NCBI GenBank assembly: GCA_047635055.1
Contig: JBLIIJ010000008.1
Coordinates: 1 to 64,000 of the forward strand
Origin: JAVJRN01 sp047635055
GTDB lineage: Bacteria; Bacteroidota; Bacteroidia; Cytophagales; Cyclobacteriaceae
Direction: 5' to 3'
DNA: 64,000 nucleotides
A program made the translations under genes and the position numbers. The number at the start of each line of letters is the position of its first letter. Positions within the stretch are counted from its first letter, which is position 1. The notes beneath the pieces were generated by a model. That model was not told the DNA's origin. It made no database searches and saw nothing but the letters and a program-made list of their open reading frames with translations. Shown one piece after another: positions 33,350 to 40,775 of this stretch.

Positions 33350-35073
33350 ATGATGAGTTTTTTCCAACGATTATTGATTTCTAAAAAATACAGGCCTTTA
33401 GGTAATGACGATAAATCAAAAGTTGTTTCACTATTATTATTAGGGTAGATGGTTATTTGTTGACCACTATTATTAATTACTGTCAACTCAGAAACCTTAT
33501 CTTTTATACTTAAAAAGTGATTAACTGGATTTGGATAAAACTCAATTAGATTTTTTTCAGACGCGTCTAATGTTGATAGACTTACGAGTGGTTGAGATGG
33601 GAATTGAGCGAGGTAATTATCAGGTTCAAATACGTTAGGATCTTGGTCTTTCACAAGTAAGTAGGTTTGATTTGCCTCTAGCTGACCTATTTTCTGAATG
33701 TCTCCATTTGGCCAAGTAACCTTGATATTTTCCGCCACATTCGCCACACCTAATCCAAAATGAAAAACATTACTACTTTGACTTGCATGGCCACTACCCG
33801 CGGTTAGTTGATCCATTTGATTGCTATTAAGCGATGTGAGTTGTACTTGAGCACCAACAGCATGCCAGTTTTCCTGAGGATCAAGCAGCTTTATTTTAAT
33901 CCAATTGCCTGCTTCTGACTGATTAGCGAGTATTTGATAGACATAATTTGTGTTGGATATAAAAATGTCTTGCTTTCCATCTTGATTAAAATCGCTGATT
34001 GCAGATCCAAAACCACTGTAGGGACTTGATATAGCATCATTTTCAATCTTATCAAAAGTCAGATTTCTCATGTTTTTGTAGAGCACATTTTTTTTAGGAG
34101 AGAACCCGTATTCGTTTGTCACGTAAATTTCGGGATAGCCGTCGTTATCGACATCTACGAAATTACAACCCCACCCCATTCCTAAGTCCGCTACTCCTGC
34201 AGCTTTTCCATTTTCAGAAAAAGTCAAATCACCATTTGAAGTCATCAAAAAGTTTTCATAGAGATTCGTTACGTAAATATCCATGAAACCATCCCCATTG
34301 ATGTCAGCAATGTCTGCACCCATCCCAAAACCAGTAAGGTTGGTCTTCGTACGAAGAGATACATCAATGAATTGAGCTAGGCCATTATTTTCATAAAGCA
34401 CAAAAGGTTGTCCATCAAAAGTTAAGAATATATCTTGGTCCGTATCATTGTCATAGTCAAAAATGACAATTCCCATGGCCCTTCCTTTGTGATTGACCCC
34501 AGAAATTTTCACCGATTCTGTAAACGTCTCGTCTCGGTTGTTCAAGTACAACTCATTGTCTTCACCGAAGTTGTTAAGATAAAGGTCTAGCCAACCATCC
34601 CCATTGAGGTCAGCAGCATTGACAGATTTTGTTTCTTTTTTTATGCCACCGACTCCCGCAGACTCAGTGACATCAGTAAAAGTCTCATCTCTATTGTTGC
34701 GCAGCAGTACATGTCCTTCCTGCACATTATTGGCAATCAGGAGGTCTTGCCAGCCGTCATTGTTATAGTCAAACCAAATAGCGGCGCTTGAGTGCTTAGA
34801 CTGATTGTTTAAAATGCTCGATACATCAGAAAAAGTGCCATCTCTATTATTTTCATATAGACTGTTGAAAGCATCTCCTGAGCGGCGTGTTATAAATAAG
34901 TCATCATATCCATCATTGTTGAAATCGCCAAGATAGCAGCCATAGTTTAATTGCTGCTCAGAAATGCCTGCCTGCTGTTGGGTCTCTTGGAACTTTATTT
35001 GTCCGAAACATTGGTGACTATGATATATTAATAGTCCAATAGTGAATTTTGCTACAGTCCGAAACATTGTCAA
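33340..35073 (-). CDS. FG-GAP/VCBS repeat surface protein with ASPIC/UnbV and T9SS domains
   Basis: The protein has 577 residues. A signal peptide (about 1-25, ending CFGQ) precedes a beta-propeller of FG-GAP/VCBS repeats with the recurring calcium-type motif D-x-N-x-D-G-x-D (DFNNDGYDDLFI, DLNGDGWLDLYL, DINGDGFMDIYV). An ASPIC/UnbV-like domain follows at about 390-470 (HFGLGVANVAENIKVTWPNG). The C-terminal 75 residues, beginning EFYPNPVNHFLSI, are a type A T9SS sorting domain. Together this predicts a secreted, surface-attached protein related to the CRTAC1 family. Its partner or ligand is unknown. It is convergent with comEC. Confidence 0.87.
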   Translation of the reverse strand: MTMFRTVAKFTIGLLIYHSHQCFGQIKFQETQQQAGISEQQLNYGCYLGDFNNDGYDDLFITRRSGDAFNSLYENNRDGTFSDVSSILNNQSKHSSAAIWFDYNNDGWQDLLIANNVQEGHVLLRNNRDETFTDVTESAGVGGIKKETKSVNAADLNGDGWLDLYLNNFGEDNELYLNNRDETFTESVKISGVNHKGRAMGIVIFDYDNDTDQDIFLTFDGQPFVLYENNGLAQFIDVSLRTKTNLTGFGMGADIADINGDGFMDIYVTNLYENFLMTSNGDLTFSENGKAAGVADLGMGWGCNFVDVDNDGYPEIYVTNEYGFSPKKNVLYKNMRNLTFDKIENDAISSPYSGFGSAISDFNQDGKQDIFISNTNYVYQILANQSEAGNWIKIKLLDPQENWHAVGAQVQLTSLNSNQMDQLTAGSGHASQSSNVFHFGLGVANVAENIKVTWPNGDIQKIGQLEANQTYLLVKDQDPNVFEPDNYLAQFPSQPLVSLSTLDASEKNLIEFYPNPVNHFLSIKDKVSELTVINNSGQQITIYPNNNSETTFDLSSLPKGLYFLEINNRWKKLIIQR

Positions 35074-35261
35074 AAGTAAGGATTGGACCTTCTAATAAAA
35101 TGGAATTGCATTTAAAACTTTATTTTCAACCTAATTCTCAGGATAGAATAGTGTTAATGGATGAGTTTAAGATTTCCTTTTTATTCCGATTATGGAAATA
35201 GTGTAATCATTATTGGTAGTTCGATTATCTAGCCCAAGTTAAGAACTTGCGGTAGCAAAAG

Positions 35262-35495
35262 TTAATAATTCTTTTGCGCTTCCTTGTCATTGGCAAATTG
35301 AGAGATTATTTGGGCGGCCAATTTTGCATTGCTTTCAATCTCAGGAAAATTAATGACATCTTGCTCTGAAATTTTAATTTCAGTTTCTTGAATGGTGGTA
35401 TCTTGACAAGCATAAAAAAGAAGACTAGTCAGCATACATAAGTAGAATAAGGGACGATTATAACGCACATCAAATAATAGTATGTTAATAATCAT
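35262..35495 (-). CDS. Small predicted lipoprotein
   Basis: The protein has 77 residues. A hydrophobic segment ends in a lipobox-like LLFYAC, with Cys30 as the likely lipidated residue, followed by an acidic 45-residue mature part (QETEIKISEQDVINFPEIESN). A shorter start at Met21 would leave too little signal peptide, so the longer one is preferred. No family is recognised. It is divergent from the enoyl-CoA hydratase gene with about 50 bases between them. Confidence 0.55.
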   Translation of the reverse strand: MIINILLFDVRYNRPLFYLCMLTSLLFYACQDTTIQETEIKISEQDVINFPEIESNAKLAAQIISQFANDKEAQKNY

Positions 35496-35543
35496 AGTGA
35501 ACGTAAGGTTTATTCGTAAAAAAACAAGACAGTTGTGAGGAAA

Positions 35544-36317
35544 ATGAAATTTATTGTTGAGGAGATAAAAAATAAGAGACTTATAATAACGCTCAATAGA
35601 CCTGAAAAGCGGAATGCTTTACATCCAGATTTGGTTAGTGAGATGAAAACGGTACTCCATGAATCGGTCAGTAATGACGATGTTAAAGTAGTAATCATTC
35701 AAGCCGAGGGGAAGGCCTTTTGTGCTGGTGCTGATCTCGCATATTTGAAGGAATTGCAAAGCAATACCTATGAGGAGAATTTGGAAGACTCTAATCACCT
35801 ACGCGCGCTTTTTGAATTGATTTATACTTTCCCCAAACCTGTAATAGCAAAAGTACAGGGACACGCGATTGCTGGTGGCTGTGGATTGGCTACTGTTTGT
35901 GATTTTGTATATGCAGCTGAGGAAGCTAAGTTTGGTTATACCGAAGTTAAAATAGGATTTGTTCCAGCCATGGTGCTCGTTTTTTTAATTAGAAAAATAG
36001 GAGAGGCCAGAGCCTCAGAATTATTGCTGTCAGGGGAGCTAATTGATACTACTCAAGCCGAGAAAATTGGGTTGATACATAAAGCATGTAGCTCAGATAC
36101 GCTGGACGAAGAGGTAGAGCAGCTTGCCAATAGTCTGATTAAAAATAATTCTGGAGAATCAATGAAATTGACTAAGCACCTGATAAAGTCAGTGCAGAAT
36201 CTTTCTATGGATGACGCCATGAAACGAGCGTCAGAAACAAATGCGGATGCACGTGCAACAGAGGATTGCAAAAAAGGTATTGATGCCTTTTTAAATAAAA
36301 AACCTATTAGCTGGTAA
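35544..36317 (+). CDS. Enoyl-CoA hydratase/isomerase (methylglutaconyl-CoA hydratase-like)
   Basis: The protein has 257 residues from the ATG at 35544. A GTG three codons earlier is possible but unnecessary. Crotonase-fold signatures are clear: ITLNRPEKRNALH, GKAFCAGADLAYLKEL (oxyanion loop), KVQGHAIAGGCGLATVCDF, and FGYTEVKIGFVPAMV. The last motif is like that of methylglutaconyl-CoA hydratases of leucine breakdown, a suggestion rather than proof. It is cytoplasmic. The recQ gene starts 2 bases after its stop, so the two are co-transcribed even though the roles differ. Confidence 0.87.
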   Translation: MKFIVEEIKNKRLIITLNRPEKRNALHPDLVSEMKTVLHESVSNDDVKVVIIQAEGKAFCAGADLAYLKELQSNTYEENLEDSNHLRALFELIYTFPKPVIAKVQGHAIAGGCGLATVCDFVYAAEEAKFGYTEVKIGFVPAMVLVFLIRKIGEARASELLLSGELIDTTQAEKIGLIHKACSSDTLDEEVEQLANSLIKNNSGESMKLTKHLIKSVQNLSMDDAMKRASETNADARATEDCKKGIDAFLNKKPISW

Positions 36318-36319
36318 TC

Positions 36320-38212
36320 TTGTCAAGAATACATGAAATATTAAAGCAGTTCTGGGGCTATGATAGGTTTCGCCCTTTGCAGGAGGAAATAATAGTCTCT
36401 GTTCTTCAAGATCAAAAGACAGTCGCTTTACTGCCTACGGGAGGGGGTAAATCAGTATGCTTTCAAGTGCCTGCGATGTGTCTGGACGGAATATGCATTG
36501 TAGTATCTCCATTGATAGCCTTGATGAAAGATCAAGTACAACAACTTAGAAATAAAGGAATCAGGGCTGAAGCTATTTATGCGGGCATGTCTAAGCGAGA
36601 AATTGACATCACTTTGGATAATTGTATTTATGGTGACATCAAGTTTCTTTACATTTCGCCCGAGCGATTAAAGACTGATTTATTTCTAGCAAGAACGGCA
36701 AAGATGACGGTATCTATGCTCGCCATTGATGAGGCACATTGCATTTCTCAGTGGGGCTATGATTTCAGGCCTCCCTATCTTGAGATTAAGGAGTTTATAG
36801 ATTTTTTAAGTATTAAAAAAGTCATAGCCTTGACGGCATCAGCGACAAATGCGGTGACCAAGGATATCACCGAAAAGCTGGGCTTTATTGATCCGAAAAT
36901 ATTTAGAAAAAGTTTCGCCCGTTTAAACCTGTCTTACTCGGTATTTCAACTAGAACAAAAGGAATCTAAACTATTAGATATTCTGAATAAGGTTCCTGGA
37001 AGCAGTGTTGTATATGTGAGAAGCCGTAAGAGAACTCGTGAAATTTCAAATTTTCTTAAAGCCAATAAAATTTCCTCAAATTTTTATCACGCGGGTCTTA
37101 CCAATGATGAAAGAAGTCTTCGTCAGGAAGCGTGGATAGGTAATAAGATACGAGTGATTGTAGCAACCAATGCTTTTGGAATGGGCATTGATAAACCAGA
37201 CGTGCGCACCGTGATGCACCTAGATTTGCCCAACTCGCTTGAAGCATATTATCAGGAAGCTGGGCGCGCAGGGCGAGATGAGCAGAAGGCCTATGCGGTC
37301 GCGCTATTCGGCCCAGCAGATGTGACAGACCTGCGAAAATGGGTGGAAAAGTCAATAGTCGACGTAGCTTTTATAAAGCGTACTTATCAGGCGTTGGCTA
37401 ATTTTTATAAGTTGGCGGTAGGTAGTCATCAACTTTCGAGTCACCCATTTCACTATGAGGCCTTTGTGAAAAATTTCAACCTACCAATGGTTGAGACATT
37501 CTATGCTTTGAAAAAGCTAGAGGAGGAGGGCTTCATTCAACAAAATGAGGCCTCACGTGCCAAGTCAAAATTGATGATCATAGAGGATCAGTCAGCATTG
37601 TACAATTTCCAGGTATCTCATAAGAGTTTGGATTTTACTATTAAAACCATGCTGCGCCTTTATGGAGGTGAGCTATTTAGCAACTATTTGACTATTGAGG
37701 AATCAGCAATCGCACAAGTCACCAAAAGATCAGTCACAGAAATTAAGCAGCACTTGAAATATATGCATGATGCTGATTTGGTGGATTACCAACCGGTAAC
37801 AGATAAACCTTTATTGACTTTTCTCACTCCGCGTTATGATGCCAGCAGTCTGCCAATTGATATTGCTCGATTAAACTGGCGAAAGAAAGTGGCATTAGAA
37901 AAACTTACAGCCGTGGAAGCGTATGTGCTGAACAAAAATCAATGTAGAACAGAGATGATTCAGGCTTACTTTGATGAAGAAAACACAAATTCTTGTGGTA
38001 TCTGCGATGTTTGTCTAAACAGGAATAAATCATCTGGCGAACTACCCTTGGAAAAATTACAACAAGAGCTGGCCAAGTCGCCTCAAAATTTAGAACAGTT
38101 GATTCAACGTCTTAAAGGATATCGTTCTGACTTAGTAATAGAAGGGATAAGAGTGTTGCTCGATGAAGGTAAAATTGTCTCCCAGCAAGGTCTTCTTATG
38201 GTCAAAAAATAA
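36320..38212 (+). CDS. recQ: RecQ family ATP-dependent DNA helicase
   Basis: The protein has 630 residues. The TTG at 36320 is the only start that keeps the conserved N-terminus (SRIHEILKQFWGYDRFRPLQ). It contains Walker A TGGGKS at 40-45, DEAH at 137-140 within AIDEAHCISQWGYDFRP, and later helicase motifs VVYVRSRKRTREI and YYQEAGRAGRDEQ. The RecQ zinc-binding site uses Cys542, 559, 562 and 565. A winged-helix-like tail follows. The HRDC domain found in the long RecQ form is not evident. It unwinds DNA in repair and recombination. Confidence 0.92.
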   Translation: MSRIHEILKQFWGYDRFRPLQEEIIVSVLQDQKTVALLPTGGGKSVCFQVPAMCLDGICIVVSPLIALMKDQVQQLRNKGIRAEAIYAGMSKREIDITLDNCIYGDIKFLYISPERLKTDLFLARTAKMTVSMLAIDEAHCISQWGYDFRPPYLEIKEFIDFLSIKKVIALTASATNAVTKDITEKLGFIDPKIFRKSFARLNLSYSVFQLEQKESKLLDILNKVPGSSVVYVRSRKRTREISNFLKANKISSNFYHAGLTNDERSLRQEAWIGNKIRVIVATNAFGMGIDKPDVRTVMHLDLPNSLEAYYQEAGRAGRDEQKAYAVALFGPADVTDLRKWVEKSIVDVAFIKRTYQALANFYKLAVGSHQLSSHPFHYEAFVKNFNLPMVETFYALKKLEEEGFIQQNEASRAKSKLMIIEDQSALYNFQVSHKSLDFTIKTMLRLYGGELFSNYLTIEESAIAQVTKRSVTEIKQHLKYMHDADLVDYQPVTDKPLLTFLTPRYDASSLPIDIARLNWRKKVALEKLTAVEAYVLNKNQCRTEMIQAYFDEENTNSCGICDVCLNRNKSSGELPLEKLQQELAKSPQNLEQLIQRLKGYRSDLVIEGIRVLLDEGKIVSQQGLLMVKK

Positions 38213-38246
38213 AAATGCCTCTAATCCATTTGATTAGAGGCATTCA
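38204..38246 (-). terminator. Intrinsic terminator of pgk
   Basis: A perfect 13-bp stem AATGCCTCTAATC/GATTAGAGGCATT with a 5-base loop. On the minus strand it is followed by TTTATTTTTT, so it mainly serves pgk. On the plus strand after recQ the T run is weak. Confidence 0.82.
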
Positions 38247-38276
38247 ATGTTTTAACGATTGAGGTTTTTCGTTTTA

Positions 38277-39464
38277 TTATTCTTCAAGCGCCGCAACACC
38301 GGGCAAAGTTTTACCTTCCATGTATTCAAGTAGTGCACCACCACCTGTAGACACGTAAGAAACCTTATCGCCATATCCCAGATTGTTTACAGCTGATGCA
38401 GAATCTCCACCCCCTATTAAGGAAAATCCTCCTGCTTCAGTGGCTTTTACAACTGAAGCCGCAATAGCTTCAGTACCAATAGCGAAAGCTGGAAATTCGA
38501 ATACGCCCATCGGGCCATTCCATAAAATAGTTTTTGATTTTTCGATTGTCTCACTGAATAATTTCACTGTTTCAGGGCCAATATCTAAACCTTGCCAGTC
38601 ATCCGGTATTTCGCCAGCAGGGACTATCTTAGTATTAGCGTCCTTGTCGAAATTATCGGCAATGACGGTATCTAGAGGCAGAATCAAGTTCACTCCCGCA
38701 GCTTTTGCTTTTTCTCTAAGTTCCTTAGTTAAAGGCATTTTATCTTCTTCTAGAAGAGATTTACCAATATTTCCACCTTCTGCTTTTGAAAAAGTATAAG
38801 ACATTCCACCGCCAACAATAATATTATCTGCGACACCTAGTAATCTTTCAATGATAAGAATCTTATCTGAAACTTTAGCTCCACCCATGATAGCTGTAAA
38901 AGGTCTTGCAGCTTCTTCAAGCACTTTTTTGGCATTTGCCAATTCTTGTGACATCACATAACCACAGCACTTATCTTCAAAAAAATTCGCAGCAATGGTT
39001 GTTGAAGCGTGTGCTCGATGAGCGGTTCCAAAGGCATCATTGACATAGATGTCTCCTAATGAAGCCAATTTCTTAGCGAACTCTTCATCACCAGCGGTCT
39101 CCTCTTTGTAAAATCTTACATTTTCTAAGAGTAGTACATCTCCATTTCCGAGATTGGCTGCTTTTTCAGCTGCGTCAGAACCTATGCAGTCGTCAGCGAA
39201 CTGCACTGTTACGCCAAGTTTTTCCGAAAGAGCGCTCACAATATGTGAAAGAGAGAATTTATCCTCTGGGCCAGTTTTAGGCCTGCCTAAATGGCTCATT
39301 AAGATTACTGCTCCACCTTCTTCTATGATTTTCTTGAGGGTAGGTATGGCAGCTTTAATTCTAGTTTCGTCTGTTATCTCGTGTTGATCATTCAATGGTA
39401 CATTAAAGTCCACGCGGATCAATGCTTTTCTATTTCTGAAATTGAAGTCGTCAATAGTTTTCAT
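38277..39464 (-). CDS. pgk: Phosphoglycerate kinase
   Basis: The protein has 395 residues from the ATG at 39464. A longer frame to 39566 adds 34 residues unlike any PGK, so it is rejected. The start MKTIDDFNFRNRKALIRVDFNVPLN is typical. Substrate-binding MSHLGRPKTGPE, the hinge GGAKVSDKI and the nucleotide loop GGGDSASAV are all present. PGK interconverts 1,3-bisphosphoglycerate and ADP with 3-phosphoglycerate and ATP in glycolysis. It is cytoplasmic. It probably forms its own transcript ending at the strong terminator near 38220. Confidence 0.96.
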   Translation of the reverse strand: MKTIDDFNFRNRKALIRVDFNVPLNDQHEITDETRIKAAIPTLKKIIEEGGAVILMSHLGRPKTGPEDKFSLSHIVSALSEKLGVTVQFADDCIGSDAAEKAANLGNGDVLLLENVRFYKEETAGDEEFAKKLASLGDIYVNDAFGTAHRAHASTTIAANFFEDKCCGYVMSQELANAKKVLEEAARPFTAIMGGAKVSDKILIIERLLGVADNIIVGGGMSYTFSKAEGGNIGKSLLEEDKMPLTKELREKAKAAGVNLILPLDTVIADNFDKDANTKIVPAGEIPDDWQGLDIGPETVKLFSETIEKSKTILWNGPMGVFEFPAFAIGTEAIAASVVKATEAGGFSLIGGGDSASAVNNLGYGDKVSYVSTGGGALLEYMEGKTLPGVAALEE

Positions 39465-39581
39465 ATGCGGTATTATTTTAAATTTTGCTCGTCGGCTGTA
39501 AATACTATAACTAAAAACAGCCTTGGCAGTATGTTTTTTCAATTTTAGCCGCGCTAAGGTAACCAAAAGATGGGGCTTTGA

Positions 39582-40538
39582 CTATGATACTGAGGCTCTT
39601 TTCAATCTGTCATTTATTGCAAGCCCAAGTCCTTCTTCTGGAACTAATTCCGTCAGAATTAGATCGATATCTAAATCATCCATTTTGCGTAAGGCACTGA
39701 ATAAATTTGATGCTGCTTCATTTAGATTACCCGTTTTTGATAGAATAATATTTTTATTCATATCCTCCATTTCGTACGCTTTCATGAAGCTAATAATGCC
39801 AAATTTATGTCCTTTATTTAAGGCTATCATTTCTGGTATTTTACCAATTTTCAGTCTTTTTGCGGGAGCATAATGTGATTTAAGCATCCCAGGGGCTTTT
39901 GGATTAGAACTCTGATTGATATCCAGTTTTACAGTTCCAACAATATCCTGAATATTTTCTAAACTCATTCCTCCAAGTCTATGTACATGCACCTCCTCAT
40001 TTTCATAGCCTATTATTGTCGATTCCAATCCGATGTTACAATTTCCTCCATCGAGGATATAATTAATTTTTTCACCTAATTGATTATCCACATGTTTTGC
40101 TGTGGTAGGAGAGACGTATCCAAATGGGTTAGCACTGGGCGCAGCTAATGGAAATGTTAATTTGCTTAACAGCGCCAATGTCAATGGATGATCGGGAATT
40201 CGAACAGCCACTCGGTCTAAACCAGAGGTCAATAAAAATGGAACATGTTCTTTTTTTGGCAAGAGTAAGGTCAAGGGGCCAGGCCATATTAGCTCAGCGA
40301 GTCTTCTTAATGGAGTTGGGAAATTCTTCACTATGGTGTCCAGCTTATCAAAGCTGTCAACATGTGCAATTAATGGATCGAATGTCGGTCGCTTTTTAAC
40401 ACGGAATATTTTTGAGATAGCCGCTTCGCTTAATGCATTGCCGGCTAAACCATAGACGGTTTCTGTCGGTAAACCAATCACTTCATCTTCCAATATTAGT
40501 TGCCTAGCGAATTCAATATCAGTTCCGATTTTTGCCAT
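39582..40538 (-). CDS. L-threonylcarbamoyladenylate synthase (Sua5/YrdC type)
   Basis: The protein has 318 residues, the long Sua5 form. The YrdC domain at about 1-205 shows GLPTETVYGLAGNAL, KKRPTFDPLIAHV, WPGPLTLLLPKK, PSANPFGYVSPTTA and LESTIIGYENEEVHVHRLGG. The C-terminal Sua5 domain follows a linker with KAPGMLKSHYAP. The enzyme makes threonylcarbamoyl-AMP from threonine, bicarbonate and ATP for the t6A modification of tRNAs. It is cytoplasmic. It is divergent from the small membrane protein gene at 40614. Confidence 0.93.
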   Translation of the reverse strand: MAKIGTDIEFARQLILEDEVIGLPTETVYGLAGNALSEAAISKIFRVKKRPTFDPLIAHVDSFDKLDTIVKNFPTPLRRLAELIWPGPLTLLLPKKEHVPFLLTSGLDRVAVRIPDHPLTLALLSKLTFPLAAPSANPFGYVSPTTAKHVDNQLGEKINYILDGGNCNIGLESTIIGYENEEVHVHRLGGMSLENIQDIVGTVKLDINQSSNPKAPGMLKSHYAPAKRLKIGKIPEMIALNKGHKFGIISFMKAYEMEDMNKNIILSKTGNLNEAASNLFSALRKMDDLDIDLILTELVPEEGLGLAINDRLKRASVS

Positions 40539-40613
40539 TAATTTTTTTTGTAAAATTCTTAAAAATTATTCACAACTTGTACGCCGTATCAACTTTACGC
40601 AAAAGCTCATTTG

Positions 40614-40772
40614 ATGAAAAATAGTACTAAAAGTGTTTTGAGAGTAATTTCCGTTTTATTGGCCTTAGCCTTAGTCCTTATGGAGCTTGGAATTATTCCA
40701 AATTTAATAAACTACAAATTTTGGTTTTTGGTTATGGCTTATGCTTTGGCTTTAATCACATTTAAAGCTTAG
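40614..40772 (+). CDS. Small two-helix membrane protein
   Basis: The protein has 52 residues: a basic N-terminus (MKNSTKSVLR) and two hydrophobic helices (ISVLLALALVLMELGII and FWFLVMAYALALI) joined by an Asn/Pro turn. The ATG to TAG frame runs through codons of normal usage and ends 3 bases before the convergent gene at 40776. Composition and position next to the Sua5-type gene suggest a real small membrane protein of unknown function. Confidence 0.6.
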   Translation: MKNSTKSVLRVISVLLALALVLMELGIIPNLINYKFWFLVMAYALALITFKA

Positions 40773-40775
40773 ACG

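Noticed and set aside
39465..39566. 34-residue N-terminal extension of phosphoglycerate kinase
   Set aside because: PGK proteins begin near MKTIDDFNF; the extension has no similarity to PGK and is probably the 5' untranslated region.
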